NCBI GenBank assembly: GCA_021414045.1
Contig: JAIOPF010000045.1
Location: 1 to 5,615, forward strand
Direction: 5' to 3'
DNA length: 5,615 nt
From: Deltaproteobacteria bacterium
Lineage (GTDB): Bacteria > UBA10199 > DSSB01
In this document: positions 1-5,615 of the stretch, in pieces
Position numbering within the stretch: position 1 is the first letter of the stretch
Layout of the letters: the number at the start of each line of letters is the position of its first letter
Program-made: the position numbers and the translations under genes
Notes under the pieces: generated by a model
The model's database searches: none
What the model saw: the letters and a program-made list of their open reading frames with translations, nothing else
What the model was told of the DNA's origin: nothing

Positions 1-1
1 A

Positions 2-1639
2 ATCTCCGCCAAAGAGGTCGAAACTGGCCTATCTTTCCAGATGGAAAGGAAGAACGGTCTCTTCGCGCCTTCGTCCGCGGACGCCTCCAAGGTCGCCCGA
101 TCCTTCCCGAATTTCCAGGCGCCGGCCAAGCAAATCGCGGACTATCTCCTCGTGCGCTCCGAATTCTACAAGGTGTTCGGCGACAAGAAAAAGCCCACCG
201 ATATCGTCGCGAAGTTCGGGCTCAAGCAATACTTGGACGAAGGCAGCACGACCGAGGGCGTCCTCGACGGATGGACGCAAAACCTAGGAAATTTCATTTC
301 TGGCGGTCAAGTGCAACCCAAGAAGTCCGAACTGAAAAACCAACTGGAAACCGCCATCCGCGTCTGCACTTTCACCTTCGCCGATCCCACCATGGGCGCC
401 CTTTTCCAAAAGACCCTCCGCACCCTGAAAGACAACGCTTCCTTGGCTCCGGAGGCGCGAAAGCGCGTGGCTTTCCTCCTCAGCGTCTACCAAGCGCGGG
501 ATAAATTTTCGGAATTCGCGAAGTCGACGGCGGAAAAATCCGAGAAGGTCAGCTACAACCTCAAGGCCGCCAGCACCTCCGTCATGGTTTTCCTATTCGC
601 GAACCACATCCTCGCGGACCGGGGCTTCAAGGACTTCCTCGCTTCGGACACCGACAAAACCCGCGCGGCGGAGTTCCATGAGATCCTGTCCAAGGTCGAT
701 CCGAACTACAACGCCTCGAGGAACTATTACGCGACGCTCGGCAAGATCGTCGGTCAATTGAAAGGGCTGGACCTTCCCGACGACTTAAAAAACGATTTCG
801 ATTCCAGGGCGCAATTTCTCGAGAACGAATTCGCCAAGGCCGGCCGCCAGGAGATGCTCGACCTGCTCGCCAAGCAGGATCCCGAGAAATCCCTCCGAGA
901 ATACCTACAGATCAAATACGGAGACAGCCCCGAGAAGGCGATGGTCTTCGACGTTTTTCTCAAGAACCTGAAAATCAAGTCCGTGAAGGACCAGCCCTCC
1001 TACGATTTCGCGATGGCAAAAATTTCGACGGACCTGCAAGCGCAGATCTCCTCGCTGCCCATCCCCGAAAAAATTCGGATGACCGGCGCCCTCCTTTCCA
1101 TCCTGCAGGAACTGTTCGAAAAGGACGGAAAGATGGAGATTTATTGGAACAAGGGCCTCCAAGAATCGAAAAATTTTTACAGCAGCTTCTCCCTGCTTGG
1201 AACCAACAAAAATGAATTGGAAAAGCTCATCCTCTGGACGCGGGGCGAGGCCAAAAACAATCCCGAGATCAAGTCCCCCAAAGATATCCCCCATGTCTCG
1301 ATCCGAAAGTGGACGCTGATCACCGAATTGGGGATAGGAGCCGTCGGCACCGGAGTCGCGCTGGGCCTGCTCGCGACGAAAGACGGCGACCCAAGGTATT
1401 ACGGCCAAGGCGCGGCGACGATAGCGGCGGGAGCCGGATTCGGCGCGGCCGCCGGCAACCTGCTCTCTTACGGCCTAGACATCGACAAGGGCGATTGGGT
1501 CTTCGACCTGACTGGCTCGCTCTTGGGTGGATTGGCGGGAGGACTGACCTATGGATTCACGGTTGCCAAGCCCTCCGGAAAATTGCCACCCGTCAAAAAT
1601 CCCGGGCAAAGATTCCCGGTGGATCCCTACGGTCCCTAA
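2..1639 (+). CDS. Uncharacterised glycine-zipper membrane protein, paralogue A (5' end outside window)
   Basis: I do not recognise this family. An ATG lies at 41, but it is probably internal. The frame stays open back to base 2, and the upstream codons read ISAKEVETGLSFQ, which aligns with IQIDEVETGVSIV in the downstream paralogue at 1943-3715. About 38 N-terminal residues are therefore expected left of the window. Counting from the ATG at 41, residues 1 to about 428 are hydrophilic, Lys/Glu-rich and look mainly helical, with one cysteine (residue 109). Three hydrophobic Gly/Ala-rich segments follow at about 430-446, 455-476 and 486-508, resembling glycine-zipper membrane helices. The chain ends in a Pro/Gly linker and the tail PVDPYGP. 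Blocks shared with the paralogue include LFANHILA, KVDPxYNA, NYYA, REYLxIKYGD, LFEKDGKME and RKWT. By eye the two are roughly 40% identical; no alignment was run. Whether a signal peptide exists cannot be seen. Membrane association is inferred; the function is unknown. Confidence 0.88.
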   Translation: MSAKEVETGLSFQMERKNGLFAPSSADASKVARSFPNFQAPAKQIADYLLVRSEFYKVFGDKKKPTDIVAKFGLKQYLDEGSTTEGVLDGWTQNLGNFISGGQVQPKKSELKNQLETAIRVCTFTFADPTMGALFQKTLRTLKDNASLAPEARKRVAFLLSVYQARDKFSEFAKSTAEKSEKVSYNLKAASTSVMVFLFANHILADRGFKDFLASDTDKTRAAEFHEILSKVDPNYNASRNYYATLGKIVGQLKGLDLPDDLKNDFDSRAQFLENEFAKAGRQEMLDLLAKQDPEKSLREYLQIKYGDSPEKAMVFDVFLKNLKIKSVKDQPSYDFAMAKISTDLQAQISSLPIPEKIRMTGALLSILQELFEKDGKMEIYWNKGLQESKNFYSSFSLLGTNKNELEKLILWTRGEAKNNPEIKSPKDIPHVSIRKWTLITELGIGAVGTGVALGLLATKDGDPRYYGQGAATIAAGAGFGAAAGNLLSYGLDIDKGDWVFDLTGSLLGGLAGGLTYGFTVAKPSGKLPPVKNPGQRFPVDPYGP

Positions 1640-1749
1640 ATTCTTCTCCGGATGGTCTCCGGGTTTAGTTTCCCTTGCTTCCCCGCAACTTTTCCCGGAA
1701 GAGTTCGAGAATTATTGCATCTTAAGTACCTCTGTTGATTGAAGGGAAC

Positions 1750-1770
1750 GACGTTCACGTCTTTTTCTTT
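1750..1770 (+). terminator. Possible weak intrinsic terminator after paralogue A
   Basis: GACG (1750-1753) and CGTC (1758-1761) pair around a TTCA loop, and TTTTTCTTT follows at once (1762-1770). The order of hairpin then T-run on the + strand suits an intrinsic terminator of the upstream gene, 110 bp past its stop. The stem is only 4-5 bp, so this is a weak candidate. Confidence 0.3.
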
Positions 1771-1920
1771 AATGATTACGAATATTTAACAGGGAGGCTT
1801 AGGTTCGGGGCACAATTGAGGTCGCACCCTGCGGCCAAAATGACAAGGCTTGATCGGGCTCGGGGCTTGTCGTCAGCTGTGAATTTGTAGGGCCGTTGTG
1901 TTTCCTGCCTAATCGACCTC

Positions 1921-1934
1921 CCGCCAGAAGGCGG
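1921..1934 (+). promoter_or_regulatory. GC hairpin overlapping the putative ribosome binding site of paralogue B
   Basis: CCGCC (1921-1925) and GGCGG (1930-1934) form a perfect 5-bp GC stem with an AGAA loop, ending 8 bases before the ATG at 1943. The only Shine-Dalgarno-like bases for this gene (AAGG, 1928-1931) lie in the loop and 3' arm. If it forms in the mRNA, it could limit ribosome access. Regulation is inferred; the inverted repeat itself is seen. Confidence 0.35.
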
Positions 1935-1942
1935 AAACACCC

Positions 1943-3715
1943 ATGGGCGACCCGATCCCGACCGCGAAAACTCCGGTCTACAATAGCTTCGACATCAAGA
2001 GCGCCAGCGCCGAATGCCTGCAAGCTCCCGCGGATCCCGCGAAGGACCCCTGCAAGATCCAAATCGATGAGGTGGAAACCGGCGTCAGCATCGTGCTCGA
2101 CCGCAAAAACGGCGTTTTTCAAGCGGCTCCCGCCGATGCGGCCAAGTTCACCAAGACCTACCCCACCTTCCGCGTCCCCGGCGCGGAGTTGGCCGAATAT
2201 CTTTTCGCCAAATCGGAGTTCTCCAAGGTCTTCGGCGACGAGCAAAATCCCTCCGAAATTTTCAAGAAAGTCACCATCGTCTTCGGCGGCAACGAAGTCT
2301 CGGACAAAACCCGGGCCATCTTCAATTGGCTGAACACCACCACGAACTTCATCACCCACGGCCAGCTGGATCCCAAGCATCTCAAAATGAAGGCCCTGCA
2401 GGAAACCACCATCCGAGTCGGCGCCTACACTTTCGCCGACCCGGTCCTCGGAGTCTTGGTCGAGAAGATCCTCAAATCCTTGAAGGACAATCCCAAGCTC
2501 TCTTCCGACAGCCGAAACCGCGTCGAATGGCTGCTGAGCATTTACGCGACCCGGGAAAAATTCTGGGCCGCTCTCAAGCCCGCCATGGACAAGTCGGTGA
2601 ACGTCGGCGATCAGCTCAAGGGCCGCAGCGTCGAGCTCCTGACCTTCCTCTTCGCGAACCACATCTTGGCGGAGAAGGGCTACAACAGCTTCCTTTATTC
2701 CGACCAAGTGAAGGAAGCCGCGAAGACCTTCCACCAGGTCTTCACGAAGGTGGACCCCTCCTACAACGCGGGAAAGAACTATTACGCCTACATGAAGTCG
2801 GCCGTTTCCGAGCTCCGCACCGTCAACATCCCCGAGGCCCAGAAAAGAGAACTTCTCCTACGAATTGGGTTCTTGGAGAGCGAGTACACGAAGGCCGCGC
2901 AAAAGGAGATGATCGACATCTTATCGAGCCAGCCCGACGAGCAGTCCTATCGCGAATATCTCAAGATCAAGTACGGCGACACCCCGCTGCGCGCGGAAGC
3001 CCTCGACATCATCCTTAAGAACACCGCGATCAAGGCCGAAAACGGCTCGCTTTCCTTCGTATTGCCCATGGACAAAATCAGTAAAGAGCTGAAGGATTGG
3101 GCCAACGGCAAATCCCCCGAAAAAAGACAGGAAGCCATCACGGCAATCCTCTTCCTCTTGAAGAATCTTTTCGAAAAAGACGGTAAGATGGAAGTCTTCT
3201 GGGACAAGAAGCTCCAGCAGACGGACAATTTCTATCAAACCGGAAATTTCACCGTCATGAGCTATAACAAAAAGGCTCTGGAATCCCTGATCGTCTGGGC
3301 GCGAAATTCCGCCAGCGACGAGAAAGTGACCCTGCCGCCCGAGGAGCTTCCCCACACGGCGCTGCGCAAATGGACCTTCGGCAGCGAGCTCGGTATCGGA
3401 GTCGCGGGCCTCGGAGTTGGCACCGCGCTGGCTTTCGCCCCTATCAAGGACAAAAACACCCAATACTTCACCCAGGGCGGGGCCTTCATTATCGGGTCCT
3501 CCGCCCTCGGTTCCGCGACCGGAAACTTCATTTCCTATAAGACCGACGCCACCAAGAACCTCTGGGTGTACGACGTGGGCGGGGCCATCGTCGGCGGATT
3601 GCTCGGCGGCCTGATTTACGGCCTCACCACCACCAAGCCGCCCGCTTTCGGCGGTCCCGGCAATCCTAACGACGACCCCGCGCGCCGAAATCCCGTCGAT
3701 GGCTACGGCCCTTGA
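1943..3715 (+). CDS. Uncharacterised glycine-zipper membrane protein, paralogue B (complete)
   Basis: This is the complete member of the unrecognised family, 590 residues long. The ATG at 1943 is the only possible start: an in-frame stop lies at 1910-1912 and no ATG, GTG or TTG occurs between. The N-terminus (MGDPIPTAKTPVYNSF) shows no signal peptide or lipobox. The only two cysteines are C25 and C37, near the N-terminus. Residues about 40-480 are hydrophilic and look mostly helical. They share with paralogue A the blocks EVETG, RKNG, LFANHILA, KVDPxYNA, REYLxIKYGD and LFEKDGKME. Three Gly/Ala-rich hydrophobic segments follow at about 483-501, 512-532 and 541-561, the last with a GGLLGGL glycine zipper. 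The chain ends with a Pro/Gly/Asp-rich linker and PVDGYGP. Known glycine-zipper proteins pack tightly in membranes, so membrane insertion through the C-terminus is a reasonable inference. trxB starts 40 bp downstream and may be co-transcribed. Function is unknown; an exported or membrane-acting role is speculative. Confidence 0.93.
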   Translation: MGDPIPTAKTPVYNSFDIKSASAECLQAPADPAKDPCKIQIDEVETGVSIVLDRKNGVFQAAPADAAKFTKTYPTFRVPGAELAEYLFAKSEFSKVFGDEQNPSEIFKKVTIVFGGNEVSDKTRAIFNWLNTTTNFITHGQLDPKHLKMKALQETTIRVGAYTFADPVLGVLVEKILKSLKDNPKLSSDSRNRVEWLLSIYATREKFWAALKPAMDKSVNVGDQLKGRSVELLTFLFANHILAEKGYNSFLYSDQVKEAAKTFHQVFTKVDPSYNAGKNYYAYMKSAVSELRTVNIPEAQKRELLLRIGFLESEYTKAAQKEMIDILSSQPDEQSYREYLKIKYGDTPLRAEALDIILKNTAIKAENGSLSFVLPMDKISKELKDWANGKSPEKRQEAITAILFLLKNLFEKDGKMEVFWDKKLQQTDNFYQTGNFTVMSYNKKALESLIVWARNSASDEKVTLPPEELPHTALRKWTFGSELGIGVAGLGVGTALAFAPIKDKNTQYFTQGGAFIIGSSALGSATGNFISYKTDATKNLWVYDVGGAIVGGLLGGLIYGLTTTKPPAFGGPGNPNDDPARRNPVDGYGP

Positions 3716-3718
3716 GGT

Positions 3719-3747
3719 TTGACAAGCCCGCTTCAAAACGGCTAAGC
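3719..3747 (+). promoter_or_regulatory. Possible promoter for trxB with a perfect -35 box
   Basis: TTGACA at 3719-3724 matches the sigma-70 -35 consensus exactly. At a 17-base spacing the -10 position (3742-3747, CTAAGC) is a poor match, so the promoter is doubtful. If used, transcription would start near 3754, almost at the trxB ATG, giving a nearly leaderless message. Read-through from the gene 40 bp upstream is the alternative. Confidence 0.25.
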
Positions 3748-3755
3748 AAGTCTTT

Positions 3756-4697
3756 ATGGAAAACCAAGTACATAAAGTCGTCATCATCGGTTCCGGCGCC
3801 GCCGGACTCACCGCCGCCGTCTATGCCGCCCGCGCCAACCTCGATCCCGTCGTGATCGACGGCACCATGCCCGGCGGACAACTCACCACCACCACCGACG
3901 TCGAGAATTTTCCGGGCTTCCCCGAAGGGGTCATGGGTCCCGAGCTCATGGACCGCATGCGCCAACAAGCCGAGCGCTTCGGCACCAAGATGATCTTCGA
4001 CCAAGTCCTCGAAGTGGACCTGAAGTCCAATCCCAAGAAATTGAAATTGGGCCAGAGCGAAATCCAGGCCCACGCCGTGGTCATCGCCACCGGCGCCTCG
4101 CCCAAGCTGATCGGGCTCGAGGCCGAAAAGAAACTGATGGGACGCGGGGTTTCCACCTGCGCCACCTGCGACGGAGCCTTTTTCCGCAACGCCGACTTGA
4201 TCATCGTCGGCGGCGGCGACTCCGCCATGGAAGAAGCGACCTTCCTCACCAAATTCGCGAAAAAAGTCTACGTCGTGCATCGCCGTCACGAGCTGCGCGC
4301 CAGCAAGATCATGCAGGAGCGGGCCTTCAAGAACGAGAAGATCGAATTTATCTGGGATTCCGCCGTCGACGATATTTTGAGCGAAGGAAAGAACGAAGTC
4401 ACCGGAGCCCGAATCAAGAATCTCAAGACCGGCGAAACCAAGGACATGAAAATCGACGGCGTCTTCGTCGCCATCGGACACGTCCCCAATTCGGCCCCTT
4501 TCGCGAAGCAGCTCAAGACCGACGAGAACGGCTATATTCTCGTCACCAAGGGCTCCGCGACCGAGCTCCCAGGCGTCTTCGCCGCCGGCGACTGCGTCGA
4601 CCACGTCTACCGTCAAGCCATCACCGCCGCCGGCATGGGCTGCATGGCAGCCTTGGATGCGGAGCGATATTTGGCGAATCTTGGGCTCGACGATTAG
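3756..4697 (+). CDS. trxB: Thioredoxin reductase (NADPH)
   Basis: The product is a 313-residue flavoprotein of the low-molecular-weight thioredoxin reductase family. It moves electrons from NADPH through FAD and a redox-active cysteine pair to thioredoxin in the cytoplasm. Visible motifs, in order: FAD-binding GSGAAG (residues 12-17); [17 protein letters not shown], typical of the family; ATGASPK closing the FAD domain; the redox centre CATC (C135 and C138) in [14 protein letters not shown]-binding GGGDSA (152-157); HRRHELRAS from 175, whose arginines favour NADPH over NADH; and the C-terminal FAD motif AAGDCVD (G278, D279) followed by [15 protein letters not shown]. Length matches the usual 310-320 residues and no key residue is missing. 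The ATG at 3756 places the FAD motif at the normal distance from the N-terminus, although no clear Shine-Dalgarno sequence precedes it. The gene lies 40 bp after paralogue B and may share its transcript. Glutathione- or ferredoxin-linked relatives are unlikely given the intact CATC and HRR motifs. Confidence 0.97.
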   Translation: MENQVHKVVIIGSGAAGLTAAVYAARANLDPVVIDGTMPGGQLTTTTDVENFPGFPEGVMGPELMDRMRQQAERFGTKMIFDQVLEVDLKSNPKKLKLGQSEIQAHAVVIATGASPKLIGLEAEKKLMGRGVSTCATCDGAFFRNADLIIVGGGDSAMEEATFLTKFAKKVYVVHRRHELRASKIMQERAFKNEKIEFIWDSAVDDILSEGKNEVTGARIKNLKTGETKDMKIDGVFVAIGHVPNSAPFAKQLKTDENGYILVTKGSATELPGVFAAGDCVDHVYRQAITAAGMGCMAALDAERYLANLGLDD

Positions 4698-4744
4698 ATC
4701 TACTTAGCTTTTATCCTAAAAAAACCATGAGTATTGCCATAACC

Positions 4745-4891
4745 GCCATGAATGGAGGGGTTCTCTCCTCCGCACCGTTCGGGCCCCTCAGGCCGGGGCC
4801 CTCCCTGCGGCGAATTCGCCCTCGATGATGATAGGCCTTGAGGTGAGGGCAAATTCGAGGCTGCTCTGGAGAGAACCCCTCCATTCATGGC
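4745..4891. repeat. 147-bp structured inverted-repeat element (MITE-like)
   Basis: The left arm 4745-4768 and the right arm 4868-4891 are perfect reverse complements over 24 bp, with ends GCCATGAATGG and CCATTCATGGC. Between them are two further stem-loops. Arm 1 (4770-4810) pairs CCGCA with TGCGG and, further in, GGGCCCC (4781-4787) with GGGGCCC (4795-4801) around a 7-base loop. Arm 2 pairs 4811-4823 with 4845-4857, 13 positions with one C-A mismatch, around a 21-base loop. The whole can fold into a three-way junction with almost no unpaired base at one side. A perfect palindrome GGCGAATTCGCC sits at 4809-4820. It has no coding capacity. It could be a non-autonomous mobile element (MITE), a REP-like repeat, a terminator or decay barrier for trxB mRNA, or a structured RNA. 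No target-site duplication is visible, so mobility is unproven. Confidence 0.85.
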
Positions 4892-4899
4892 TCGTGCAG

Positions 4900-4935
4900 A
4901 AAAGGCCTTATTTAAATCGGTCCTTTTTTCTCTCT
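4900..4935 (+). terminator. Probable intrinsic terminator downstream of trxB
   Basis: AAAAGGCC (4900-4907) pairs with GG-T-CCTTTT (4919-4927), with one bulged T at 4921 and an AT-rich 11-base loop. The T-rich run TTTTTTCTCTCT continues from 4924. The A-tract, stem and T-tract layout suits an intrinsic terminator, perhaps acting both ways. It lies 9 bp beyond the inverted-repeat element. The stem is modest and bulged. Confidence 0.4.
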
Positions 4936-4982
4936 AACGTTCGAAAATCAAATCATCCCATGTCTCATTCCCCATAAACTGA

Positions 4983-4995
4983 GGTGATTTTCACC
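4983..4995. promoter_or_regulatory. Short palindrome upstream of comM
   Basis: GGTGA (4983-4987) and TCACC (4991-4995) are perfect inverted repeats separated by TTT, centred 36 bp before the comM ATG. It could be an operator half-site pair or a small leader hairpin. Such short repeats also arise by chance, and no factor can be named. Confidence 0.2.
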
Positions 4996-5024
4996 GGCAT
5001 GATTTTTGCGATGGGTACTGCACA

Positions 5025-5615
5025 ATGCCAATCGCCACCCTACTCTCCGCCGGCCTGATGGGAATCGACGCTACCCCGATTCACGTCGAAATCGACATCA
5101 CCAAAGGCATGCCCGGTTGGTCGACGGTGGGCCTCGCCGAAAATGCCGTGCGGGAAGCCAAAGAACGCGTCATCTCCGCGATTCATAATTGCGGATACGA
5201 GTTTCCCTTTCGCCGCATCACCCTCAACCTCGCGCCCGCCGACGTGAAAAAAACCGGCACGGCCTACGATTTACCCATCGCCATCGGTCTGTTGGCGGCC
5301 TCCGACTTATTTCCCGTCGAGGCGCTGCGTGGTTATGGATTTTTAGGCGAGCTCTCCCTCGACGGGCGGCTGCGACCGGTACGCGGCGCTCTTTCCGTGG
5401 CGGCGCTCGCTAAAGACCAAGGTTGGAAGGGCCTGATTCTCCCCCTAGAGAATCTACCCGAGGCCGGGCTCATCGGAGTGCCAGGATTGCGTGGCGCCAA
5501 AGACCTGCCCGAAGTCGTCGAATACTTGAGCGGCAAGCGCGGATTACCAGGCCCCGAGGACCTCCCGAAGCCCAGCAGCACCTTACCGCGCACCCTCCCC
5601 GACTTCGCCGAAGTT
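5025..5615 (+). CDS. comM: ComM/YifB family protein, Mg-chelatase-like AAA+ ATPase, N-terminal part (3' end outside window)
   Basis: The frame is open to the right edge: 197 of the roughly 500 residues usual for the family are present. Family members are hexameric AAA+ ATPases; ComM of naturally transformable bacteria promotes branch migration of incoming DNA during recombination. The visible part is the N-terminal ChlI/Lon-like domain: SAGLMGIDATPIHVEIDI (residues 8-25), GMPGWSTVGLAENAVREAKE (28-47), the very characteristic RRITLNLAPADVKKTGTAYD (63-82) with LPIAIGLLAASDL after it, and FLGELSLDGRLRPVRGAL (106-123). It ends in LPDFAEV, the linker that normally leads into the ATPase core, so the Walker A and B motifs lie outside. 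The ATG at 5025 is the only in-frame start after the stop at 4980-4982, and it fits the family's usual N-terminus. No clear Shine-Dalgarno sequence is present. Whether this copy serves transformation or another recombination role cannot be told here. Confidence 0.95.
   Translation, partial: MPIATLLSAGLMGIDATPIHVEIDITKGMPGWSTVGLAENAVREAKERVISAIHNCGYEFPFRRITLNLAPADVKKTGTAYDLPIAIGLLAASDLFPVEALRGYGFLGELSLDGRLRPVRGALSVAALAKDQGWKGLILPLENLPEAGLIGVPGLRGAKDLPEVVEYLSGKRGLPGPEDLPKPSSTLPRTLPDFAEV

Larger units (their letters stand above)
1640..1942. other. Intergenic region between the two paralogues
   Basis: This 303-bp stretch has no convincing gene. Just after the upstream stop is a weak hairpin (CCGGA 1648-1652, TCCGG 1658-1662). 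A second small hairpin with a T-run lies at 1750-1770. The segment from about 1762 to 1790 is clearly more AT-rich than its surroundings and includes TATTTA at 1783-1788, so it is the likeliest place for a promoter of the downstream gene, but I cannot find a matched -35/-10 pair. AGGGAGG at 1791-1797 resembles a ribosome binding site but has no suitable start codon at the right distance. An inverted pair TTCCCTT (1670-1676) and AAGGGAA (1742-1748) is present, with no clear meaning. Confidence 0.5.
4698..5024. other. Intergenic region between trxB and comM
   Basis: This 327-bp stretch has no credible gene. It holds the 147-bp inverted-repeat element at 4745-4891, a terminator-like hairpin with a T-run at 4900-4935, and a short AT-richer leader before the comM start with a palindrome at 4983-4995. 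TAAACT at 4975-4980 resembles a -10 box, but no good -35 partner lies 15-19 bases upstream, so I do not call a promoter. Confidence 0.6.

Noticed and set aside
1816..1890. Small frame from a TTG (24 codons, with an internal ATG at 1840) ahead of paralogue B as a possible leader peptide
   Set aside because: The SD-like AGGGAGG (1791-1797) is too far from either start (18 or more bases), and the peptide shows no amino-acid run or other leader feature.
3165..3210. EF-hand-like look of LFEKDGKMEVFW in paralogue B (also conserved in A)
   Set aside because: The loop lacks the DxDxDG calcium-ligand spacing and the final acidic ligand; conservation alone does not make it a calcium site.
3666..4616. 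Long reading frame on the - strand opposite trxB (316 codons), and similar ones opposite both paralogues
   Set aside because: They mirror the codon bias of well-supported + strand genes and their translations are low-complexity Gly/Asp/Val-rich sequences with no family motif.
4700..4888. 62-codon reading frame on the - strand between trxB and comM
   Set aside because: It lies mostly inside the inverted-repeat element and starts within its right arm. The sequence is explained by the repeat and no ribosome binding site is visible.
4729..4907. Target-site duplication flanking the inverted-repeat element
   Set aside because: The bases just outside the left end (ATAACC) and the right end (TCGTGC) do not match, so no insertion footprint can be claimed.
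1..5615. CRISPR array, tRNA, rRNA or insertion-sequence transposase
   Set aside because: No regularly spaced direct repeats, no tRNA cloverleaf with a conserved T-arm, no rRNA-like stretch and no transposase motif were seen on either strand.

Overview
The window looks like a bacterial chromosome segment: compact, moderately GC-rich, all recognised genes on the + strand, with a strong preference for C/G-ending codons. That coding style, plus a canonical NADPH thioredoxin reductase and a ComM/YifB-type gene, suits a Gram-negative lineage (possibly a deltaproteobacterium-like or related uncultured group). This is only an impression; nothing here fixes the taxon.

Layout, left to right. (1) A large coding region that is open at the left edge and ends at 1639. 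It belongs to a protein family I do not recognise: about 430 mostly hydrophilic residues, then three glycine-zipper hydrophobic segments and a Pro/Gly-rich tail ending in PVDPYGP. (2) A gene-free stretch of about 300 bp (1640-1942) with weak hairpins, an AT-rich patch and a GC hairpin just ahead of the next start codon. (3) A complete 590-residue paralogue of the first gene (1943-3715), with the same architecture and the tail PVDGYGP. (4) After a 40-bp gap, trxB (3756-4697), with an intact FAD site, CATC redox site and NADPH site. (5) A gene-free stretch (4698-5024) dominated by a 147-bp element with perfect 24-bp inverted ends that can fold into a three-way junction, followed by a terminator-like hairpin with a T-run. 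(6) The first 197 codons of a comM/yifB gene (5025 onward), running off the right edge just before its AAA+ ATPase domain.

trxB and comM are housekeeping or competence functions with no evident link to each other. The interesting parts are the tandem pair of uncharacterised glycine-zipper proteins and the structured inverted-repeat element. The second paralogue and trxB are close enough to be co-transcribed. The 303-bp gap between the paralogues suggests that each may have its own promoter.
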